The notes beneath the pieces were generated by a model. That model saw nothing but the letters and a program-made list of their open reading frames with translations, did no database searches and was not told the DNA's origin. DNA of 30,245 nucleotides from a virus, in the IMG/VR virus record IMGVR_UViG_3300027156_000028, positions 1 to 30,245 of that record. One strand, 5' to 3'. Shown piece after piece: positions 24,765 to 30,245 of this stretch (positions are counted from its first letter, which is position 1; each line of letters opens with the position of its first letter). The position numbers were made by a program, and so were the translations under genes.

Positions 24765-26884
24765 AAGTTATTAATGTAACTCCTGGTTTGTTGGCTATAC
24801 CTCCAAATGGATGGGGGGCGGTAGAAAAAATCATTTGGGATTATCATCTTCAACTAGAAAAAAACGGCATCAAAAGCGAAATAAAGTATCTAAATGATGT
24901 CAATTATGATGATAGTCAAGTAGTTCATGTTCATGTCGCTAATCTAGCAAACATGTGCTTTGAAAGAGGAATTCCATATATTTTTACCATTCACGATCAC
25001 CATGCTTTCTTGTATGGAAAAGATTCTCACTGCTTTAAAGAAAATTTAAAAGCCATAGAAAATAGCGTAATATCGACATCTCCATGCAAGTTTTTCGTCG
25101 AATATTTTGGAAGTAAAAAATTAAGATATTTTTCTCACGCTGTAAATACGGATGTTTTTACTCCGACAAAAGACAAATTAAATTTTAATCTTTTAAAAGA
25201 TAGTGTTAGTTTGCTATGCGTCGCAAATAACGGGTATGCTGGTAATCCAAATGCAGACAGAAAGGGTTTCAAAATTGCTATTGAAGCAGCGATGAAACTT
25301 GACTTGCCCATAACTGTAGCTGGCCCCCAAAATAATGAAAACTTTTTTTCTACCTTGCCAAGCGAAATAAATAATTATTCAAAACTGACTAAGTTTTTTG
25401 ATTTGAGCGAAACTCAACTCATAGAGCTTTACGGTAAGCACGATATTTTTCTGCATTTTTCGGAATTAGAAGCGGGCCATCCAAATTTAACTTTACTTGA
25501 AGCTATGTCTTGTGGACTGCCAGTTGTTGGGACTTTTGAAGAAAAACAATACGACGGGATGTGCGTCACAGAAAGAACTTTGGAATCAGCAATTGAGGGA
25601 ATTAAAACAGTAGTAAATAATTACTCAAGTTTTAAAGAAAAAGCTTTGGCGAACGCTCAAAAAAATTCTTATTCAAATAGAGTAAATGATTTGGTCAATT
25701 TGTACAGTGAATACAGAGAGCAGATTTTTGCAAATAGATTTATTCAGTCTTATCGGGACACAAAAATAAATACCGAAGATAATAAAGTTATTGTAGATTT
25801 TCGCCAAGGAGTTAAAGCTGAAGTTATTGGCTCTCGAAAGAAAACATATGATATTGAATTTATAGATGACTCTTCTGGCGAATTAATATACGCGACAACA
25901 ATAAATAATAATATGTGGTCAAGGCCAAAACGAAGTTATTTTGTAAACTGGAAAGTGGATGTTTATGAAAAAACACCTAATGGCAGAATGTTGATTTTTT
26001 CTGAAAAATTAAATTTAAAAGGCAAAAAGGTAAAAATAAATGTAGAAACAGGAAGCTTGGGTGATTTGTTGGCCTATGTTCCTGTTATAGACAGGTTCCA
26101 AAAAAAGCATGAATGTCAAATAGATTGCACTTTATACAATCAAGATTTGCTCAGATCTTTAAAGCAAAATTATAAAAATATAAATTTTATTTCGGAACAA
26201 AATTCAAATAATGGCTATTACGCTGTTTATGACGTAGGTTATTTTATGGACAACTGGATTGATAAATCTGTTGTTAATCCTAGATTAACTAAACTAAATC
26301 ATGTTCCAAGCTATATTTTAGACCTAGAGCATCGCGAGGATAAACCAAAATTATCGTTTCCAAACGTAGGACAGACAAATAAAAAATATGTCTGCATAGC
26401 AACTCAAAGCACGGCGCAATGCAAATATTGGAATAATCCGAATGGGTGGGAAAAGCTGATTCAGCTTTTGAATAAAAAGGGGTATGAGGCTTGGTGTATT
26501 GATAGATATTCGTTATTTGGTAATGCGATAATGAATCCAATTCCCAAAGGGGCAGTTGATAAAACTGGAGATTTCCCTCTTGAGTTAAGAATGTCACAAA
26601 TCCATAACTCAAAATTTTTTATAGGTCTGGGATCTGGCTTGTCTTGGCTAGCTTGGGCTTTGAATAAACCTGTAGTTTTAATTAGCGGGTTTAGCAAGCC
26701 ATTTGCAGAATTTGAAACACCCTATAGAATTATAAATGAAAAAGTATGCAATGGATGCTGGAACAATGAAAAGCATACGTTTGATAAAAATAACTGGCTG
26801 TGGTGTCCAGAAAATAAGAATTTTGAATGCACAAGATCCATTACTCCAGAAATGGTAATGGAGAAGATTAGTAATCTACTTTAA
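24761..26884 (+). CDS. GT4 glycosyltransferase fused to TibC/Aah-type O-heptosyltransferase
   Basis: A 707-residue fusion. Residues 1-325 are a GT4 GT-B enzyme (NVTPGLLAIPPNGWGAVEKI near the start; EAGHPNLTLLEAMSCGLPVV near 237-256). Residues about 345-425 form the strand-loop-strand region (VIVDFRQGVKAEVIGSR, TINNNMWSRPKRSYFVNWKV) typical of bacterial autotransporter heptosyltransferases. Residues 427-707 are the GT9-like catalytic part: GSLGDLLAYVPVIDRFQKKH (431 onward), GLGSGLSWLAWALNKPVVLI, and a four-Cys cluster C663-x2-C666-x15-C682-x7-C690, like the iron-binding motif of TibC. Known enzymes transfer heptose to serines of autotransporter adhesins in Gram-negative bacteria. The target here is unknown. 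It overlaps the previous gene by ATGA and converges with the FmdB-like gene. Confidence 0.85.
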   Translation: MKVINVTPGLLAIPPNGWGAVEKIIWDYHLQLEKNGIKSEIKYLNDVNYDDSQVVHVHVANLANMCFERGIPYIFTIHDHHAFLYGKDSHCFKENLKAIENSVISTSPCKFFVEYFGSKKLRYFSHAVNTDVFTPTKDKLNFNLLKDSVSLLCVANNGYAGNPNADRKGFKIAIEAAMKLDLPITVAGPQNNENFFSTLPSEINNYSKLTKFFDLSETQLIELYGKHDIFLHFSELEAGHPNLTLLEAMSCGLPVVGTFEEKQYDGMCVTERTLESAIEGIKTVVNNYSSFKEKALANAQKNSYSNRVNDLVNLYSEYREQIFANRFIQSYRDTKINTEDNKVIVDFRQGVKAEVIGSRKKTYDIEFIDDSSGELIYATTINNNMWSRPKRSYFVNWKVDVYEKTPNGRMLIFSEKLNLKGKKVKINVETGSLGDLLAYVPVIDRFQKKHECQIDCTLYNQDLLRSLKQNYKNINFISEQNSNNGYYAVYDVGYFMDNWIDKSVVNPRLTKLNHVPSYILDLEHREDKPKLSFPNVGQTNKKYVCIATQSTAQCKYWNNPNGWEKLIQLLNKKGYEAWCIDRYSLFGNAIMNPIPKGAVDKTGDFPLELRMSQIHNSKFFIGLGSGLSWLAWALNKPVVLISGFSKPFAEFETPYRIINEKVCNGCWNNEKHTFDKNNWLWCPENKNFECTRSITPEMVMEKISNLL

Positions 26885-27251
26885 CATTTTTTGACTCGTA
26901 AGTCTTTTTCAATAACGATGGGTGTTTTTTACCCTTCGTCTTTTTTGAATAATCATTTAAAAACTTTTGCTTAACAGGGTCTTCGCCTCCGTATGTTTTG
27001 GCCCTCTTTTCGCTAAGTTCAGCGCTTTTGTCTAAAAGGTCGCCGTATGTACCCTTCTTGTTCCTTGTTGCGTCCACGAATGCCAGTGGGTTATTAGCGT
27101 CTATTTGCGAGTCTACAGCAGCATTAGGTACTTGGAATACCCTTTTCCATTCAAGCCCATTTTTGTCGGTATATGAATGCTCCTCATTCATTCCTTGGAT
27201 TAGGTCAATTGTTTCTCCCGTCTGTGGATTCTGATAAGTGTAAAGTGGCAT
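26868..27251 (-). CDS. FmdB-like family small protein
   Basis: A 127-residue protein resembling the N-terminus of FmdB-type regulators: MPLYTYQNPQTGETIDLIQG, then EWKRVFQVPNAAVDSQIDAN. The zinc-ribbon cysteines usual in FmdB are replaced here by polar residues (no Cys in the whole protein), so it probably does not bind zinc. The C-terminal half is Lys/Glu/Asp-rich (GGEDPVKQKFLNDYSKKTKG). Similar Cys-less proteins occur in other aquatic phages, by recollection. Function unknown. Its 3' end overlaps the convergent glycosyltransferase by 17 bases and contains that operon's candidate terminator on the opposite strand. TATAAAATA immediately precedes the ATG. Confidence 0.6.
   Translation of the reverse strand: MPLYTYQNPQTGETIDLIQGMNEEHSYTDKNGLEWKRVFQVPNAAVDSQIDANNPLAFVDATRNKKGTYGDLLDKSAELSEKRAKTYGGEDPVKQKFLNDYSKKTKGKKHPSLLKKTYESKNVKVDY
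26915..26946 (+). terminator. Terminator of the plus-strand fibre/glycosyltransferase operon
   Basis: ACGATGGGT (26915-26923) and ACCCTTCGT (26931-26939) form a nine-position stem with one mismatch and a T-rich loop, followed by C and six T (26941-26946). It lies 31 bases past the stop of the GT4-heptosyltransferase gene, as expected for a rho-independent terminator on the plus strand. It is inside the 3' coding part of the oppositely oriented FmdB-like gene. The mismatch and the coding context lower confidence. Confidence 0.55.
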
Positions 27252-27264
27252 ATTTTATATTAAC

Positions 27265-27291
27265 AAAAAAGCCGCTTTTTCAAGCGGCTTT
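27265..27291 (-). terminator. Terminator after Hsp20 gene
   Basis: A perfect 10-bp stem AAAGCCGCTT (27268-27277) and AAGCGGCTTT (27282-27291) with a TTTC loop. Read on the minus strand it ends in six T (complement of 27265-27270). It lies just past the Hsp20 stop (27296) and before the FmdB-like start (27251), so it ends the minus-strand SSB/Hsp20 transcript and separates it from the FmdB-like gene. Confidence 0.9.
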
Positions 27292-27295
27292 GGAT

Positions 27296-27709
27296 TTATG
27301 ATATTTTAACTTCTTTAGGTTTTGAATTTTTGCCGTGCGGAATAGAGATGGTCAAAATGCCATTTTTTAAAGAGCATTGCATTTCATCCAAATTAAACTT
27401 GCTGGGGACATAATATGAAGCTTCGTAGTTTCGCTTGAAGTTTTCAACTTCTGACTTGGCCTCAAGCTTCACAAGGTTTTCATCAGAAATATATTTTACA
27501 GAAACATTTTCCTTTGGACAACCAGGAATCAAAGCAATAATTTTATAACCGCTTTCAGTCTGATCTTCAAATTCAGTAAAGCTATTTGATCTGGGGAATA
27601 GCCCACATGATGTTTTAGTGGTCACATTACAGTTAGGATACGTGTAAAGTGAACCAAATGTTTGTGTAACTGCATCAGTTATTTGAGAATTAATATATAG
27701 TGTACTCAT
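27296..27709 (-). CDS. Small heat-shock protein (Hsp20/alpha-crystallin)
   Basis: A 137-residue Hsp20 family protein. Residues about 44-130 are the alpha-crystallin domain (FEDQTESGYKIIALIPGCPK, ASYYVPSKFNLDEMQCSLKN), closing with the diagnostic GILTISIPHG strand (family consensus G-x-L-x-I-x-x-P). The N-terminal arm is about 43 residues with several Asn/Thr and the C-terminal extension is short. It acts as an ATP-independent holdase against aggregation. Hsp20 homologues are also known from T4-like cyanophages. The nearest ribosome site is weak. The terminator follows at 27265-27291. Confidence 0.9.
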   Translation of the reverse strand: MSTLYINSQITDAVTQTFGSLYTYPNCNVTTKTSCGLFPRSNSFTEFEDQTESGYKIIALIPGCPKENVSVKYISDENLVKLEAKSEVENFKRNYEASYYVPSKFNLDEMQCSLKNGILTISIPHGKNSKPKEVKIS

Positions 27710-27761
27710 AATTAGAATTTATTATTTGCATTTGCCATGCCAACTTGTTTACGGGTAAAAC

Positions 27762-28862
27762 TTAATGAAGTTGATTTATAATTGAAACAATTTGTCCCAC
27801 AGTCCTTTCGTAAGTGAAAGTTTGTCCCAATTTTACCCCTTCTTCATTTATTTTTTTGTCTTCAACAAGTTTAACAGCTTTTTCCATAGCTGCGACAGCC
27901 TGATCTTCAGTAAAATCATAGATATTACCTTGATTAAATGGCGCGCCTTTCACAAAGAAAGTATTATCGTATGCTGGAATTTTACCAGAAGGTTCAACTA
28001 GAATTGAGTTTGTTTTTGTAGCCCAATCTAAATGGCTAGTGGCATTAAGCACAATGCTCCATTTGCCTAAGCATGTTGCGTTAAAAGCTGGCAGTCCCCA
28101 ACCCTCTGCTCCAGATAGACCGCTCAAATCGATATCAGCAGAGTTCAAAATATCATTAACTTCTGAGTTCGTTTTTACGAAAGGTAGAAAATTAATGTTC
28201 CAAGCCAACGACCTGTATCCATCCATTATGTTTTTCATCAAATCTTTATTCAAGAAAGGATTTAAAATAGAACAGGTAAGTTGATATTTCGGATTGTTTC
28301 CGTATTTCTTTATCCAAGTCTTGATGATTTTGTCAGTATGCTTTCTTTTTTCAAATTTGCCCATTAAAATAAAATGGGTTTTACCTTCAAGATATGTTTT
28401 TGACGTTTTAAAGAAATCGCTGTCAAATCCTAATGGAACAGAGTAAACTTTTCCAAGACCGGAAAAAGCAAAGCTTCTAGCGGAATTTGCGCTCGAAAAA
28501 ATTGTTGTATCCTGTAGGCCGACGATGCAGCGTTCTACATCTGTCGGCTCGTCAAGTTCATAAAAAGTATAAAGCACTTGTTTTGGGCAAATTCTATTTT
28601 GCGCTCCATTTAAATGCCAAAGCTTTAAACTTATAGTATCCTTTGTTAAGAATTTAAACCTATTATTTAAGCATGACTGAATCCAGTCAGCAAAATCTTT
28701 TTCAATCTTATCAAATGAGCTTAGATTGACCTCACCTATAGGGTGAATCACAAAAGAAAAAGAAGAATCCTTTTGGGAAATCTTATAAAATTCTTTTAAG
28801 AAATTATAAGAAACGTTCCCAAATGAAATTTGGTTTAACGGAGCTTCAAAGGATATTTTCAT
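27762..28862 (-). CDS. GT-B glycosyltransferase (GT4-like)
   Basis: A 366-residue protein. The start MKISFEAPLNQISFGNVSYN and N-terminal lobe are a GT-B Rossmann domain. The second lobe contains HFILMGKFEKRKHTDKIIKT and the donor-site signature GAEGWGLPAFNATCLGKWSI, like GT4-type E-G-x-G-L-P. The C-terminus is helical (DQAVAAMEKAVKLVEDKKIN). Substrate unknown. Its ATG overlaps the SSB stop by one base, so it is part of the dUTPase-sigma-SSB transcript, which otherwise holds replication and transcription genes. That is unusual placement for a sugar transferase and suggests expression at a different time from the fibre-cluster enzymes. Confidence 0.8.
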   Translation of the reverse strand: MKISFEAPLNQISFGNVSYNFLKEFYKISQKDSSFSFVIHPIGEVNLSSFDKIEKDFADWIQSCLNNRFKFLTKDTISLKLWHLNGAQNRICPKQVLYTFYELDEPTDVERCIVGLQDTTIFSSANSARSFAFSGLGKVYSVPLGFDSDFFKTSKTYLEGKTHFILMGKFEKRKHTDKIIKTWIKKYGNNPKYQLTCSILNPFLNKDLMKNIMDGYRSLAWNINFLPFVKTNSEVNDILNSADIDLSGLSGAEGWGLPAFNATCLGKWSIVLNATSHLDWATKTNSILVEPSGKIPAYDNTFFVKGAPFNQGNIYDFTEDQAVAAMEKAVKLVEDKKINEEGVKLGQTFTYERTVGQIVSIINQLH

Positions 28863-29296
28863 TAAATTGGAATGTCGTCGTCTGAGTCAACTGCTGGTTT
28901 TGGAGCAGCCTTTGCGTAAGTTTTTGCGGCGGGCTTTGCGGTGCGTGGCGCAGGAGCGTCTTCGTCAGAAGCCGCTTCTCCGTCCTTCTTCTTTCCAGAA
29001 TTTACGAAATTAAGACGCTCGGTAATTACGGAAATAGAAGAGCGCTTTTGACCATCCTTCTCCCAAGTATCTTGCTTCAATCTGCCAACGACTGAAATAA
29101 GACTACCCTTCTTCACGTACTTTTCAACGAATTCGGCTTGTTTTTCCCAAGTATCGACATCGATGAAAAGTACTTCCTTTTCAGAAAGTGGATTGTTTAC
29201 GGCAAGACGAAAGGTTGCGACCTTCTTACCGGAGTTTGTCGAACGAACAGTGGGATCTCCCACGGCATTTCCTGCGAGTGCTACTACATTAATCAT
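28862..29296 (-). CDS. ssb: Single-stranded DNA-binding protein
   Basis: A 144-residue bacterial-type SSB. The OB fold spans about residues 1-105 (MINVVALAGNAVGDPTVRST, GKKVATFRLAVNN, FIDVDTWEKQAEFVEKYVKK, GSLISVVGRLKQDTWEKDGQ). A Pro/Ala/Lys linker and an acidic tip ending DSDDDIPI follow. The usual tip ends in Phe (DDDIPF), so the last residue here is Ile. It coats ssDNA during replication and recombination and may recruit partners through the tip. Base composition is richer in G+C than its neighbours, which suggests high expression. It overlaps the sigma-like gene by eight bases. Confidence 0.92.
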   Translation of the reverse strand: MINVVALAGNAVGDPTVRSTNSGKKVATFRLAVNNPLSEKEVLFIDVDTWEKQAEFVEKYVKKGSLISVVGRLKQDTWEKDGQKRSSISVITERLNFVNSGKKKDGEAASDEDAPAPRTAKPAAKTYAKAAPKPAVDSDDDIPI

Positions 29297-29870
29297 ATTT
29301 TTTTTGATAGGTTTTCTTCAGCTTTTTGAAGGCTGAATTGTGGATATTTATACAGCCTTGAATCGATAAGTCAAGCTCTTTTGCAATTTTTCTCCAAGCT
29401 AATGGCTTTTTTTCTCCGCTAAAATATCTCATGCGAAATATTTTTTTAATTCTTTGGTCTTCGAATTCGTCAAGTTTAGACAAGATTTCTTCTATAGTTT
29501 TTTGATCTGAAGATTCTTTTTCTTCTTCGGTTTCAAATATGCAATCAAAATTTTCTTCAATTTGTTGGTGCCTTCTTTTGTTAGAGGAATTTAAACAAAG
29601 CCAACGAGTGCAATTGCCAAGATAAGTTGAGAATTTTATTTTTCTATTTTGATCAAAAGATTGAATCGCATCGTAAATATGCGATTCTTTACTATTTAAT
29701 AAATCATAAAAATTATCAATAGAAGTCTCTTTTGGAGCGTAGCTATGAATCATTTGAAGATAAATGCCAGAGTGACGATTAACGATTTCTTTGAAACAAG
29801 AACTGTTTCCGTTTGACCTGACTTCTTGAATCAGGTCGAGATCGTCCATCTGCTCTGGCATTAATCTCAT
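29289..29870 (-). CDS. Sigma-70-like RNA polymerase factor
   Basis: A 193-residue protein of the sigma-70 fold, short and without region 1 or most of region 3. The region 2 core is IYDAIQSFDQNRKIKFSTYL with the downstream WLCLNSSNKRRHQ helix. Region 4 has the helix-turn-helix WRKIAKELDLSIQGCINIHN followed by basic FKKLKKTYQKK. A Glu/Asp/Lys-rich linker separates them (EEEKESSDQ). Short phage sigma-like factors such as T4 gp55 direct late transcription, so a late-gene role is plausible. The start overlaps the dUTPase stop (ATGA), and a second Met lies at codon 4. Confidence 0.75.
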   Translation of the reverse strand: MRLMPEQMDDLDLIQEVRSNGNSSCFKEIVNRHSGIYLQMIHSYAPKETSIDNFYDLLNSKESHIYDAIQSFDQNRKIKFSTYLGNCTRWLCLNSSNKRRHQQIEENFDCIFETEEEKESSDQKTIEEILSKLDEFEDQRIKKIFRMRYFSGEKKPLAWRKIAKELDLSIQGCINIHNSAFKKLKKTYQKKYD

Positions 29871-30245
29871 GAACCTGTCCTTTCTCCAAATCCAGCTAAA
29901 CCTCTTTCGGATTCTTCAAGCGATTCTGTTTGATGAGCGGAAAACATAAACATTGGAGCGAATATCAATTGCCCAATTTTATCTCCTTTTTGATAAATCA
30001 GGGAGTTTTTAGAAAGCTTTTTGCCTAAAAATCTAAACCTTAATTTAATTGTATTTCTATAACCAGAGTCGATAACTCCAACAGAATTTGCTAAAGCTAA
30101 TTCATATTTACTGATGCTAGATCTAGGGAACAGTAATGTATAAAATCCATTTGGTGGCTGAAGCACAACACCAGTGTCATATTCAATATATAAAATATTT
30201 TTCTTTTTCTCGTCAGAGAAAACAATTTCTGGATCGGAAGAAGCA
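29867..30245 (-). CDS. dut: dUTP diphosphatase (N-terminus off window)
   Basis: The frame stays open from the TGA at 29867-29869 to the window edge, so the gene is truncated at its 5' end. A GTG at 30164-30166 is internal, because upstream codons continue the family pattern (VFSDEKKKNILYIEYDTGVV). Trimeric dUTPase motifs seen: motif 2 PRSSISKYELALANS, motif 3 GVIDSGYRNTIKLRF (catalytic Asp, Tyr), motif 4 KGDKIGQLIFAP, and motif 5 RGLAGFGERTGS at the C-terminus (usual form RGxxGFGSTG). It hydrolyses dUTP to dUMP and PPi. It is transcribed with sigma-like factor, SSB and glycosyltransferase genes. Confidence 0.9.
   Translation of the reverse strand, partial: ASSDPEIVFSDEKKKNILYIEYDTGVVLQPPNGFYTLLFPRSSISKYELALANSVGVIDSGYRNTIKLRFRFLGKKLSKNSLIYQKGDKIGQLIFAPMFMFSAHQTESLEESERGLAGFGERTGS

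Noticed and set aside
27710-27761. Terminator between the GT-B glycosyltransferase and Hsp20 genes
   Set aside because: Only four- to six-base imperfect stems are possible and there is no T-run.
30164-30166. GTG as the true start of the dUTPase
   Set aside because: The frame continues upstream to the window edge with residues that fit the family, so the gene is truncated by the window.

Overview
The window looks like one contiguous piece of an AT-rich tailed double-stranded DNA bacteriophage genome. It carries tail-neck genes, a tail tape measure protein of nearly 2000 residues, tail-tip and fibre genes, and, at the right end, replication and transcription genes (SSB, a sigma-like factor, dUTPase). 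Genes are tightly packed, many start and stop codons overlap (TAATG or ATGA), and no stretch over 300 bases lacks a gene. No contractile sheath or baseplate wedge protein is recognisable, so a long non-contractile (siphovirus-like) tail is the best reading, although much of the genome lies outside the window. The host cannot be named. Bacterial-type SSB, heptosyltransferase-like and sulfotransferase-like genes fit a Gram-negative host, but that is inference.

Layout. (1) 2-4341, plus strand: a truncated glycine-rich adhesin-like protein, a small fibre-associated protein, a GT8-like glycosyltransferase, a sulfotransferase, a cysteine-rich virion-like protein and a zinc-finger-like protein, ending at a strong bidirectional terminator (4342-4369). 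(2) 4395-7447, minus strand: an inverted block, read as connector-like, neck/completion-like, terminator-like and tail-tube genes, with two copies of a conserved promoter-like element. (3) 7500-18402, plus strand: tail-assembly genes, the tape measure protein, and a tail-tip set with two more tail-tube paralogues flanking a duplicated lambda gpM-like protein. (4) 18417-26884, plus strand: an S74-type self-processing fibre, a multi-Ig-domain protein and two large double-domain glycosyltransferases. The second fuses a GT4 enzyme to a TibC/Aah-type O-heptosyltransferase. (5) 26868-30245, minus strand: FmdB-like protein, Hsp20, another GT-B glycosyltransferase, SSB, a sigma-like factor and a truncated dUTPase.

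How it may work together. The structural genes build a long tail with a decorated tip. Four glycosyltransferase genes and a sulfotransferase are interleaved with the fibre and adhesin genes, which suggests a cassette that modifies glycans either on the phage's own fibres or on the host surface. The most novel items are the GT4-heptosyltransferase fusion, a possible PD-(D/E)XK nuclease-like domain set between PNFA motifs inside the tape measure protein, the triplication of the tail-tube fold, and the cysteine-rich virion-like protein.
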